DNA of 64,000 bases from Panulirus ornatus (Eukaryota > Arthropoda > Malacostraca > Decapoda > Palinuridae), in NCBI RefSeq assembly GCF_036320965.1, contig NC_092238.1, positions 23,825,903-23,889,902 of the forward strand, read 5' to 3'. The notes beneath the pieces were generated by a model. The model saw only the letters and a list, made by a program, of their open reading frames with translations, searched no databases and was not told the origin of the DNA. How positions within the stretch are numbered: the stretch's first letter is position 1; each line of letters begins with the position of its first letter. Made by a program: the position numbers and the translations under genes. This document shows, piece by piece, positions 35,280 to 46,050 of the stretch.

Positions 35280-35507
35280 TGGGGATAGGGGGGAAAGAAT
35301 ACTTCCCACATATTCCCTGTGTGTCATAGAAGGTGACTGAAAGGGGTGGGAGCTGGGGGCTGGAAATCCTCCCTTCCAGTTTTTACTGTTCCAAAAGAAG
35401 GAATAGAGAAAGGGGCCAAGTAAGGATTTTCCCTTTAAGGCTCAGTCCTGTTTTCTTGACACTACCTTGCTAACAAGGGAAGTAGCAAATATGTATGAAA
35501 AAAAACA
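35280..35507 (+). mobile_element. RTE-N copy (reference), nested in SINE-G tail
   Basis: Starts GGGGATAGGGGGGAAAGAAT, passes ACTTCCCACATATTCCCTGT, GGGGGCTGGAAATCCTCCC, AAAAGAAGGAATAGAG, GGATTTTCCCTTTAAGGCTC, then jumps to the tail TTCTTGACACTACCTTGCT and AGCAAATATGTATGAAAAA. The leader half is colinear with the 5' end of RTE-1 (62720-62540 on the minus strand). ATCT occurs on both sides (35276-35279 and after the A-run), a weak TSD. The left flank is (ATCT)n, the tail of the minus-strand SINE-G at 35508-35930, which this element therefore interrupts. Confidence 0.78.
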
Positions 35508-35930
35508 AAAAATCTGATGCACTTTTCCTTCAGGAACTCCCTCATGGGGATGGCTGTGGCAAAAGAGTCTCATTAACTAGTGAACTCCAGTGCATCTTCT
35601 TAACCTTTAGTGCCTCACCCTTAACAGGCCGCTGGCATAGAGCAACTCTAGTGCAGCATTTTCAGAGGCACCTACCTTATGTTCCTACCAACTACTTCTA
35701 CCTAATGTTTCATTTAATGTTCCTAGTCACTGCTCCAACCTACTACTTGTTTCTAGTGCTCACAGTTAATGTTCTAAGCTGCTACTTACACCTAATGTTT
35801 CTACATAATTGTCCTGTCTAATGCTCGTATATACTTCTGTCTAATGCTCCAACCATTTTGCCAAAAGACAGGACTATTACATAGCATTCGCTGCAAGAAA
35901 ATCTAGAATTATGAAGAGTGAATAGATGAA
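35508..35930 (-). mobile_element. SINE-G copy
   Basis: Minus strand: 3' end at left (CTGATGCACTTTTCCTTCAG, GAACTCCCTCATGGGGATGG), internal AATGTT and ACTAC units in the middle, and its 5' part fading near 35930. The (ATCT)n just left of 35280 is probably its tail, displaced by RTE-N. Confidence 0.75.
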
Positions 35931-35961
35931 TGCGTTGCAAACACCTTTCACTGAAGAATTT

Positions 35962-36048
35962 GTTATTTGTTTATTTATTATACTTGATCGCCGTTTCTTG
36001 CATCAGAGAGGTAGCGCCAGTTAACAGACAAAGAATGGCTCATCCACT
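35962..36048 (-). mobile_element. LINE/SINE tail fragment
   Basis: Same tail family as 18190-18260: plus strand ATACTTGATCGCCGTTTCTT, AGGTAGCGCCAGTTAACAGA. The RTE-1 at 36050 begins directly beside it. Confidence 0.6.
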
Positions 36049-36049
36049 C

Positions 36050-39000
36050 ATTTATTTTTATTTATTTTGCTTTGTCGCTGTCTCCCGCGTTAGTGAGGTA
36101 GTGCAAGGAAACAGGCGAAAGGAGGGCCCAACCCACCCCCATACACATGTATATACATACACGTCCACACACGCAAAATATACATACCTATACATCTCAA
36201 TGTACACATATATATACACACACAGACATATACATATATACACATGTACATAATTCATACTGTCTGCCTTTATTTGTTCCCATCGCCACCTCGCCACACA
36301 TGGAATAACAACCCCCTCCCCTCTCATGTGTGCAAGGTAGTGCTAGGAAAAGACACCAAAGACCCCATTCGTTCACACTCAGTCTCTAGCTGTCATGTAA
36401 TAATGTTACGAAACCACAGCTCCCTTTCCACATCCAGGCCCCACACAACTTCCCATGGTTTACCCCAGACGCTTCACATGCCCTGGTTCAATCCATTGAC
36501 AGCACGTCGACCCCGGTATACCACATCGTTCCAATTCACTCTATTCCTTGCACGCCTTTCATCCTCCTGCATGTTCAGGCCCCGATCACTCAAAATCTTT
36601 TTCACTCCATCTTTCCACCTCCAATTTGGTCTCCCACTTCTCCTCGTTCCCTCCACCTCTGACACATATATCCTCTTGGTCAATCTTTCCTCACTCATTC
36701 TCTCCATGCGACCAAACCATTTCAAAACACCCTCTTCTGCTCTCTCAACCACACTCTTTTTATTTCCACACATCTCTCTTACCCTTACATTACTTACTCG
36801 ATCAAACCACCTCACACCACATATTGTCCTTAAACATCTCATTTCCAGCACATCCACCCTCCTGCGCACAGCTCTATCCATAGCCCACGCCTCGCAACCA
36901 TTCAACATTGTTGGAACCACTATTCCTTCAAACATACCCATTTTTGCTTTCCGAGATAATGTTCTCGACTTCCAAACATTCTTCAAGGCTCCCAGAATTT
37001 TCGCCCCCTCCCCCACCCTATGATTCACTTCCGCTTCCATGGTTCCATCCGCTGCCAGATCCACTCCCAGATATTGAAAACACTTTACTTCCTCCAGTTT
37101 TTCTCCATTTAAACTTACCTCCCAATTGACTTGACCCTCAACCCTACTGTACCTAATAACCTTGCTCTTATTCACATTTAGTCTTAACTTTCTTCTTTCA
37201 CACACTTTACCAAACTCAGTCACCAGCTTCTGCAGTTTCTTACATGAATCAGCCACCAGCGCTGTATCATCAGCGAACAACAACTGACTCACTTCCCAAG
37301 CTCTCTCATCCAGAACAGACTGCATACTTGCCCCTCTTTCCAAAACTCTTTCATTCACCTCCCTAACAACCCCATCCATAAATAAATTAAACAACCATGG
37401 AGACATCACACACCCCTACCGCAAACCCACATTCACTGCGAACCAATCACTTTCCTCTCTTCCTACATGTACACATGCCTTACATCCTCGATAAAAACTT
37501 TTCACTGCTTCCAACAACTTGCCTCCCACACCATATATTCTTAAAACCTTCCACAGAGCATCTCTATCAACTCTATCATATGCCTTCTCCAGATCCATAA
37601 ATGCTACATACAAATCCATTTGTTTTTCTAAGTATTTCTCACATACATTCTTCAAAGCAAACACCTGATCCACACATCCTCTACCACTTCTGAAACCACA
37701 CTGCTCTTCCCCAATCTGATGCTCTGTACATGCCTTCACCCTCTCAATCAATACCCTCCCATATAATTTACCAGGAATACTCAACAAACTTATACCTCTG
37801 TAATTTGAGCACTCACTCTTATCCCCTTTGCCTTTGTACAATGGGACTATGCAAGCATTCCGCCAATCCTCAGGCACCTCACCATGAGTCATACATACAT
37901 TAAATAACCTTACCAACCAGTCAACAATACAGTCACCCCCTTTTTTGATAAATTCCACTGCATTTCCATCCAAACCTGCTGCCTTGCCGGCTTTCATCTT
38001 CCGCAAAGCTTTTACTATCTCTTCTCTGTTTACCAAATCATTTTCCCCAACCCTCTCATTTTGCACACCACCTCGACCAAAACACCCTATATCTGCCACT
38101 CTATCATCAAACACATTCAACAAACCTTCAAAATACTCACTCCATTTCCATCTCACATCACCACTACTTGTTATCACCTCCCCATTAGCCCCCTTCACTG
38201 AAGTTCCCATTTGCTCCCTTGTCTTACGCACTTTATTTACCACCTTCCAAAACATCTTTTTATTCTTCCTAAAATTTAATGATACTCTCTCACCCCAACT
38301 CTCATTTGCCCTCTTTTCACCTTTTGCACCTTTCTCTTGACCTCCTGTCTCTTTCTTTTATACATCTCCCACTCATTTGCATTATTTCCCTGCAAAAATT
38401 GTCCAAATGCCTCTCTCTTCTCTTTCACTAATAATCTTACTTCTTCATCCCACCACTCACTACCCTTTCTAATCTGCCCACCTCCCACGCTTCTCATGCC
38501 ACAAGCATCTTTTGCGCAAGCCATCACTGCTTCCCTAAATACATACCATTCCTCCCCCACTCCCCTTACCTCCTTTGTTCTCACCTTTTTCCATTCTGTA
38601 TTCAGTCTCTCCTGGTACTTCCTCACACAAGTCTCCTTCCCAAGCTCACTTACTCTCACCACTCTCTTCACCCCAACATTCTCTCCTCTTTTCTGAAAAC
38701 CCCTACAAATCTTCACCTTCGCCTCCACAAGATAATGATCAGACATCCCTCCAGTTGCACCTCTCAGCACATTAACATCCAAAGGTCTCTCTTTCGCGCA
38801 CCTATCAGTTAACACGTAATCCAATAATGCTCTCTGGCCATCTCTCCTACTTACACACGTATACTTGTGTATATCTCACTTTTTAAACCAGGTATTCCCA
38901 ATCACCAGTCCTTTTTCAGCACATAAATCTACAAGCTCTTCACCATTTCCATTTACAACACTGAACACCCCATGTATACCAATTATTCCCTCAACTGCCA

Positions 39001-39613
39001 CATTACTCACTTTTGCATTAAAATCCCCCATCACTATAACCTGGTCTCATGCATCAAAACTACTAACACACTCATTCAGCTGCTACCAAAACACTTGCTT
39101 CTCATGGTCTTTCCTCTCATGCCCAGGTGCACATGCACCAATAATCACCCATCTCTCTCCATCAACTTGCAGTTTTACCCATATCAATCTAGAGTTTACT
39201 TTCTTACACTCTATCACATACTCCCACCACTCCTGTTTCAGGAGTAGTGCTACTCCTTCCCTTGCTCTTGTCCTCTCACTAACCCCTGACTTTACTCCCA
39301 AGACATTCCCAAACCACTCTTCCCCTTTACCCTTGAGCTTCGTTTCACTCATAGCCAAAACATCCAGGTTCCTTTCCACAAACATACTACCTATCTCTTT
39401 TTTTTTCATCTTGGTTACATTCACACACATTTAGACACCCCAATCTGAGCCTTCGAGGAGGATGAGCACTCCCCACGTGACTCCTTCTTCTGTTTCCCCT
39501 TTTAGAAAGTTAAAATACAAGGAGAGGAGGGTTTCTAGCCCCCCGCTCTCACACAAGTCTCCTTCCCAAGCTCACTTACTCTCACCACTCTCTTCACCCC
39601 AACATTCTCTCTT
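36050..39613 (-). mobile_element. RTE-1 LINE, near full length, long-3'UTR subfamily
   Basis: Minus-strand element of about 3.5 kb. From its 3' end: (TTTA)n tail, tail hairpin at 36066-36110, long 3'UTR with the block CTAGCTGTCATGTAATAATG, then the ORF from 36474 to about 39430, and the beginning of the 5' leader (GGAGAGGAGGGTTTCTAGCC) near 39520-39545. The leader then breaks into a copy of an internal ORF segment (39549-39613 repeats 38622-38688). Carries the Ser variant (KILSDRG). Defects: TAG at 37416-37418 in the GLRQGC box, a frameshift near 38270-38340, a TAG in the FWEQL segment near 39080 and further EN damage. Confidence 0.92.
36474..39430 (-). pseudogene. RTE-1 EN-RT ORF, disrupted
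   Basis: Open pieces, 5' to 3' on the minus strand: 39430-39083 (EN start: LDVLAMSETKLKGKGEEWFG and VIIGACAPGHERKDHEKQVF), 38824-38276 (EN end with MSDHYLVEAKVKI, then the basic linker), 38255-37416 (RT fingers and palm to VNVGLR: GLDGNAVEFIKKGG, WRNACIVPLYKGKGDKS, YRGISLLSIPGKLYGRVLIE, motif A VAFMDLEKAYDRVDRDALW), 37409-36474 (LLFADDTALVADS, NVNKSKVIRYSR, C-terminal FGRMERMSEERLTKRIYV). The EN catalytic Glu of SETK and the SDH motif are both visible. Together the frames describe an ORF of about 1,000 aa. Confidence 0.9.
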
Positions 39614-39639
39614 CTTTTCAGTATTGTACTCTATTTTAT

Positions 39640-39725
39640 TTATTTCTCTGATGCCTATTCCCTCTAGGAATTCCCACCAAGGGGTGGCCACAGCAGAAGA
39701 TTCTCCTTTTATTCTTGTCATTACA
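39640..39725 (-). mobile_element. SINE-G 3' fragment
   Basis: Plus strand reads CTGATGCCTATTCCCTCTAG, AATTCCCACCAAGGGGTGGC: the reverse of the SINE-G/LINE-2 3' end. It adjoins the 5' end of the RTE-1 element at 36050-39613. Confidence 0.6.
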
Positions 39726-39899
39726 TACCTCCCTCGCATACGCCATAAACATTTTAACTGTTTTGATTTGGTCTGAGATATTCCTTCATTATTTTTAGTA
39801 GCTCATTTTTAATGATTATAGCAAGATTAGTTTGTTCAAAGAAAATGTAAATCATATGCAATGTGTTTGATTTATAAGTAATAATATGACTTTATGACA

Positions 39900-42485
39900 A
39901 TGTGAAGGTGTGTTGTGGTAGTTGAGATTACAGTTATGGGCATGAGGTATTCAGTATTATGAATCAAAATGGTGATCAGCTTGTGGAGTTGTGTGCGGAA
40001 GAAAGACTGATGATTGGGAATACCTGGTGTAACAAGAGGAACATACACAAGTATACATATGTGAGTAGGGGACAAGGTCATTGGGTATTATTGGATTACA
40101 TTTGAATTGATAAGCATGTAAAAGAGAGACTTTTGGATGTTTTAGGCAAAGAGGAACCAATGTCGGTGGTAAGAGTGTGGTGAAAGTAAGTGAGCTTAGA
40201 AAAGATATTTGTGTGAAGAAATACCAAGAGAAATTGAGTGTAGAGTGGCAAATGGTGGGAGTAAATGAAGCAAGGGGAGTGGGCGAGGAATGGGAGGTAT
40301 TTATTGAAGCATTGCTAGTGTATGCATGAGATGCGTGTAGCATGCGAAAGGTGGAATGCAGACAGATTAAAAAGGGTAGTAAGTGGAGGGATGGAGAATT
40401 AAAGCTTCCAGTGAAAGAGAAAAGGGAGGCATTTGCAGTACTTACAGGGTAGGAGTGCAAATGATTGGGGGATGTGCAAGAAAAAGTGGCGGTAGGTTAA
40501 GAGGAAGGTGCAGGGGTTGAAAAAAAGAGTGCAAATGAGAGTTGGTGTAGACTAGTATCAGTATACTTTAGGGAGAATGAGAAGATCCTTTGGAAGATGG
40601 TTAATAATGTGCTAAAAGTAAGAGAACAAATAGGAACATTGGTGAAGTGGGTAAAAGGGGAAGTAGTAACAGGCAGTGATAAAGTGAGGAGGAGATGGAG
40701 TGAGTGTTTTGAAGTGCTGTTAAATGTGTTTGATGAATGAGTGGTATGCTTAATGAGAGTCATGGAGAGTGGTTTGGTGAAGAGAGGAGAAACAGTGAAA
40801 GCCTTACATTGGATGAAATGTGGCAAAGTGGCTGGGGTGACTAGTATTGCAGTTGAATTTATTAAGAAAGGGTGTGACAGTGTAGTTGATTGGTTAGTTA
40901 GGATTTTCATTTTATGTATGGATCAAGGTGAGGTGCCTCAGGGTTGGTAGAATGCATCTACTGTGCCATTGTATAAAGGCGAGGGGAATAAAAGTGAGTA
41001 TTCGAACTACAGACGTATAAATTTGTTAAGTGTACCTGGTAAGTTGTATGGGAAGGTATTGATATTTGAGAAAGTAAAGGCATGTACAGAGCATTAGACC
41101 GGGGAGGAATAGTGTGGTCTTAGAAGTGATAGAGGATGTGTGGATCAATAATACCTGTGAGAAATAATTAGAGAAATGGATGGGTTTGTATGCAGCATTA
41201 ATGGATCTGGAGAAAGCATATTATAAGGTTGATAGAGATGCCTTGTCTTAAGAACATATTGGTATGGAAGGAAAGCTGCTAGAAGGAGTGGAAAGTTTTC
41301 CTCAAGGGAATAAGGCATGTATATGAGTAGGAAGAGGGGAGAGTGAATGGTTCTAAGTGAAGGTTGACCTGTGGCAGGGGATTGTGATGTCACCATGGTT
41401 GTTTGATTTGTTTTTTGATGGAGAGTTGAGGGGGTAAATGTCAGTCTTGGAGAGAGGGGCGAGTACGAAGTCTATAGGAGACGAGAGGGCATGGGTAGTG
41501 AGTTAGGTTTTGTTTGTTGATGATACAACACTTATAGCAGATTCATGCGTGATACTGTATAAGTTGGTGACTGAACTTGGAAGGATGTGTGAAAGGAGAA
41601 ACATGAGGGTAAATGTGAATTTTTTACTAGGTTATTAGGTTCAGCAGAGTTAAGGGACAGGCTAGTTGGGATGTGAGTTTGAATGGAAAAAGTGGAGGAA
41701 GTGAAGTGGCATAGATACCTGGGAGTTGACGTAGGAGCGAATGGAACCACGGAAGTAGAATTGAGTCATGTGGTTCGTAAGGGGGCAAAAGTTTGAAGCA
41801 CTGAAGAATGGGTGGAAATAGAGATCATTATCTGGGAGGGCAAAGATGGGTATGTTTGATGGTATAATAGTCCCAGCATTATTATATTCATGTGAGGCAT
41901 GGGTTATAGATAAGACTTTGCAGAGGAGGGTGTGTTGGAAATGAAATGTGTGAAAACAGCATGTGGTATGAGATGGTTTGATCGAGTAGATAATGAAAGC
42001 TTAAGGGAGAGATGTGGTGATAAAAAAGTGCAGTTGAGAGAGCTGGAGAGGGTGTGATGGAATGATTTGGGTACATGGAGAGAATGAGTGAGGAAAAATT
42101 AACAAAGAGGATTTATGTGCCAGAAGTGGGAGAAACAAGGAGAATGGTCAGAGCAAATTGGAGATAGAAGGATGAAGTGAAAGAGATTTTGGATGATCGG
42201 GGCCTGAACATGCAAGAGGGTGAAAGGTATATGGAGGATAAAGTGAATTGGAATGGTGTGGTATATAGAGGTTGAAGTGCTGTCATTGGACTGAACCAGG
42301 ACATGTGATGCATCCAGAATAACCATGGAAAGGTCTTTAGGACCTGGATGTTGATAGGGAGCTGTGGTTTTGTTGCATTACACATGACAACTAAAGAATG
42401 AATTTTAGTGGATGCTACCCTTCTTCATTTGTCCCTGGCACTGCCACACTCATACAGGAAATGGCAACAAGTATGAAAAAAATAA
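39900..42485 (+). mobile_element. Old RTE-1 relic, EN to 3' tail
   Basis: Plus-strand copy covering most of the element: EN from GDQLVELCAEERLMIGNTW (39970) and HKYTYVSRGQGH, linker near 40380-40640, RT from VKRGETVKALHWMKCGKVAG (40784), GISL-like and motif A regions to about 41220, FADD region near 41515, C-terminus to about 42270, then 3'UTR and a tail (CACTGCCACACTCATACAGG) to 42485. Very many substitutions and indels. The Ser-type end (DDRGLNMQ) and long 3'UTR suggest the older subfamily. Confidence 0.82.
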
Positions 42486-42538
42486 TATGACACTTGCTAT
42501 ATTGTAGATAAGTATGTATTCAGAGATTTTTATAATAG

Positions 42539-42639
42539 GTTGTATTGGCAAGTTTTCCGGATTTGGAAAGTGGATATTCAAGAGAGCTGTTTGTCCAGTG
42601 GGCCACCAACCCGAAGAACACCATTATCCTGACATCCCG
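42539..42639 (+). CDS. CPSF2: CPSF2 internal exon 4 of 6 seen
   Basis: 33 codons plus two bases: [20 protein letters not shown], then [13 protein letters not shown] and the first two bases of an Arg codon. The ASxPDLExGxSRELF block is a hallmark of the CPSF73/CPSF100 beta-CASP fold and matches human CPSF2 as I recall it. The acceptor is weak-looking (TTTTTATAATAG), and an old RTE-1 tail with poly-A ends only about 50 bp upstream, so the polypyrimidine tract is short. Donor GTAAGC. Phase 0 in, phase 2 out. Confidence 0.96.
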
Positions 42640-42949
42640 GTAAGCAGTAGTAATAATGCTTTGGCTCATCTAAGAACATAATTCATTTGAGAGTTTAAAT
42701 AGTAAGGTAACTCTGATTAAAGGGTATCACCCTTTTGTTCCCTCATTCCTCCAAGAGCTATCATTGGCTGCCCAGAAGATGGTTGTTAGTGAAAGGTATT
42801 TTTTTTTTTGTATAGTTAGGTTTAGTACATTCAAGTCTTTGTACTGTAATGGGACAGGGAACTCCCTCAAGGTTCTCTTGTTTGAGTTCATATGTGAGTT
42901 TCTTCACACATGACTTACTGTCTTTCAAATGTTTTTGTTTATTTTCATT
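42640..42949. other. CPSF2 intron, nothing recognised
   Basis: Unique-looking AT-rich sequence with a T-run at about 42800. Confidence 0.5.
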
Positions 42950-43415
42950 TAATATAATCTTTTTTTTCCATATTTGATTGCTGCTGGCCGTGTCTGCAAG
43001 GTAACACCAGGAAACAGATGAAGGAAGACATCCACTCGCATTCACATACATAAACATATACACTTATACACGTACATATGCATGCACATACATGTACATA
43101 TAAAAACATGTACATATTCATACTTGCTTGCCTTCATCCATTCCTGATGTCACCCTGTTTCACAGGACACACTACAAATGCATGAAGGAAAAACAAAGAT
43201 AACATATACATTCTTTTTTCCTCCCCCACACCTGATCACCACCCCCTGCATCAGTGAGGTAGTGCAAAGAAACAGATGAAGAAAGGTCTATCCACACACT
43301 CTTTCTCTAGCTGTCATGTGTAATGCGCCGAAACCACAGCTCCCTATCCACATCCAGGCCCCACAGACCTTTCCATGGTTTACACTGGATGTTTCGCATG
43401 CCCTGGTTCAGGGCT
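42950..43415 (-). mobile_element. RTE-1 3'UTR fragments, long-3'UTR type
   Basis: Minus-strand tail (GTCTGCAAGGTAACACCAGG, GAAACAGATGAAGG), the CATACATG-rich segment, a second tail-like block at 43240-43285, then the 3'UTR (TCTAGCTGTCATGTGTAATG, CCACATCCAGGCCCCACAGA) up to CATGCCCTGGTTCAGG. It stops before the ORF. Probably two juxtaposed or rearranged tails. Confidence 0.75.
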
Positions 43416-43525
43416 TTAATGATTGATGTGATGATATCCATACTTTTTTCAGATACTGAAAAACATTATCCCTTCATTTCTTGTTACTTTTTCTGGATGT
43501 TTACCCTCTTTATCTATCTATCTTG

Positions 43526-43592
43526 GGACTTTAACTACACGTCTATGCAGATGAAGTGACTTTAACTACACGTCTATGCAGATGAAGTGAAT
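43526..43592. repeat. 33-bp tandem duplication
   Basis: Two perfect consecutive copies of a unit beginning GACTTTAACTACACGTCTAT and ending GATGAAGT. Perfect identity suggests it is recent. Confidence 0.9.
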
Positions 43593-43647
43593 CAGGTGCA
43601 AACAACTTAAAAAAAATTTAAACATACACTTAGTATATTTTTAGTGT

Positions 43648-43716
43648 TTTAGTCCTCTGTTCTTAACGCTACCTCGCTAACGCGGGAAATGGTGAATATT
43701 ATGAAAGAAGAAAGAG
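43648..43716 (+). mobile_element. RTE-N tail only
   Basis: TTAGTCCTCTGTTCTTAACG, CTACCTCGCTAACGCGGGAA and ATGGTGAATATTATGAAAGA match the end of RTE-N at 51771-52000. A 5'-truncated copy. Confidence 0.7.
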
Positions 43717-43959
43717 TTTACTTAACATTTCACAGCTCTAATGGTTTGTAATTCTTTACCTCACTCACCATTTTGAAGTATAACATGTGAGTTATATTTA
43801 CATCATCCCTTTTGTCCATGCACACATTTGGCTCCATTGTGCAGAGTCAGTGATCATTGAGGCCCCACTTGAAAAATGGGCACCCTGTAATGGTCACTTG
43901 TGTTTTCAAATCATTACCTTTTGTGATCACCTGTTAGCACAGCATGGGGAGAGAGCTGT

Positions 43960-45345
43960 ACACTCTTGCTACCCATCTCCTGAATTTTCTATACCTTCAA
44001 GTTTCCTTTTGAACATTTGTATATTGCTGGCATTTGTTGATTCCTCATTTAGTCTGTTCCACTTTTTCTCCATCTTTATGTTAAAACACTACTTCTTTAC
44101 ATCCTTTCTAACATGCTTCTTTTCAGGACCTCAGGCTATTTTGATATTGAAGAATTGATCATCCTCCAACTGATTCTGAAACTTTAAGGCTGTAATCAGG
44201 TCATCCCTCTCATTTCTCTTCTCTGTGGTAGACAGATTTGTAGTCCTCAGCCATTCATTGTAGCTCACTTTTCATTATTCGTACCCTGTATTATCTAATT
44301 TGCTGCACACTGAGTTCCTATTTGTTTGATCTTCTTTCTTCCTTAGGTATGATAACTGGCCTGAGAAGCTCAGTCCAGCTTTGCTCAAACACCCAGTACA
44401 TCCTTATCCATTTACATAAATGCAGTTGTAATGTTTGCCTGCAAACAGTTTGCTTCTTTTACAGATCTCCTGATGGAGAGCCCTGGTAATAGGCCAGGCA
44501 CAGTGTCATTCCCAAGGTCTTTTTCACCCACTGATTCCTGTAGCTTAATACCACTGAGAACTAGCTTTATTAAGGCCATCTTTCAGTGTGTCCCATCATC
44601 AGTACCTTGCTCTTGCATTGAATTTCATCAGCCACTCAGCAGGCCAGCTTTCGAGATTGTCCAGGTTTTCCATTAAGTTGGTGCAGTCATGATCATCCTT
44701 TAATTTTCTCATGATCTAGGAATTATCTGTGAACATTTTTAGGTAGTAAGAGTCCAGTCTTTCAGGAAAGTCATTTGCATACACGAAGAATAGCAGTGGG
44801 CTCAATACCAAGCTTTCTGGCATCTCATTGATGTCCCCTCTCCATTTTGAGAATGCCCCTTCAGCCTGCATCCTTTGTTTCTTCCATAACATTTATCTGT
44901 CTAGTGCTTGACTCTATGCCTTATTCCTGCCTGTAGGTCTACCTTCTTAATCAACCAGTGATGGGGTACAGCGTCAAAAGCTTTTCAGTAGTTCAGGAAT
45001 ACACAAGCTACTTATGCATCTCTTTGGTCCAAGATAAAGCTCATCCTGTCACAGAAATCAAGGAGATTTGAATTGTAATGCATGTCCTTTTTGTGAATCT
45101 GTGTTGCCTTCCACATGAATAGTTTCTCCTTTGCAAGTGATCATCCACCTGCTATCTAATTATTTTTTCTTGTATTCTACTGACCATGCTTGTTTGGGAG
45201 CATGTAGTTTAGTGTAGGCTTCTGATCATCTTTGAATATAGGCATGACATTTTCACTTTTCCACAATTGATGCTACACCTTTCTAAACTGACATGTTGAA
45301 AAATATTGTAGAGTGCCCTAACTTTTGCAGTATATGTTTCTTTAC
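43960..45345 (-). mobile_element. CR1-like LINE relic
   Basis: On the minus strand, conceptual pieces read: MVSRIQEKIIR near 45175, motif A region EKAFDAVPHHWLIKKV near 44960 (the A-F-D-A-V-P-H signature of CR1/Jockey-group RTs), AxCYSSCMQMTF/LLFFVYANDF near 44780, then DNLESWPAEWLMKFNA near 44640, and the C-terminal ERDDLITALKFQNQLED near 44190 followed by KKHVRKDVKKHCFNIK. Stops and shifts throughout. Unrelated in detail to RTE-1 or LINE-2. The 5' part (45023-45345) is duplicated at 47425-47750. Confidence 0.8.
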
Positions 45346-46050
45346 CTAATTTTTTCATGTCTTGGTTGGGATAGGGAAGTAACAGTTCCATCCATGTATC
45401 TCCCATGTGTTGTAAGAGGCAACTTTAGAGGGGCTAAAGCTGGAGGCTGGAAGCCTTCTCTTCCTTGTGTAATCACTTTCCAAAACAGGAACAGAAAAAT
45501 GAGCCAAATATGGATTTTTCTTAGAAGACTCAGGCTAGGGTGTCTATATGTTCCAGGATGTAACAATAATGAGAAGGAAGATAGGTAATGTGTTTGATCA
45601 GAGGAACATGAATGCTCTGGTTGTGAGTGAGACTAAGATGAAAGGCAAGAGTTTGGAGTGTTTTGGGAGTATTCAGGCAGCAAAGTCTGAGGTTAGTATG
45701 AAGGAGGAGCTGTGGGACTGTTAAATGATGAAAGGAAACAAATTCAAGATTGATGTTGATTAGGTTGAAAGCAAACTACTAAAGGTGGTTTGTTGTTAGT
45801 GCTGATAAATCTGTTTGTGAGAGGAATGAAGGAAGGGACACTTTGGAAAGAGATAAATGATTGCTACAGCAACTTTAACACAAAGGATCATATCTTGGTG
45901 TTAGGTGGGTGATGTTGTAGTTGAGGGTATAGTTGTTGGAGTATCCAGTATAATTGGGAATAGAAAATAGTTTATTGAGCTATATGCTGAAAAAGGCTTG
46001 TTAGCTGGGAATACTTGACTCCAAAAAATAAGGGTGCATACATAAGAGTG
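45023..46050. repeat. 1-kb direct duplication, copy 1
   Basis: Matches 47425-48448 in order and orientation over the CR1-like 5' part, the RTE-1 leader (CATGTATCTCCCATGTGTTG) and the RTE-1 EN region (ACTGTTAAATGATGAAAGGA, GGACACTTTGGAAAGAGATA). Similarity is high by eye with scattered substitutions and short indels; no percentage was computed. Confidence 0.85.

Noticed and set aside
44431..44676. 81-codon plus-strand ORF in the intron after 42639
   Set aside because: It lies antisense to the CR1-like RT relic (43960-45345) and has no independent support.
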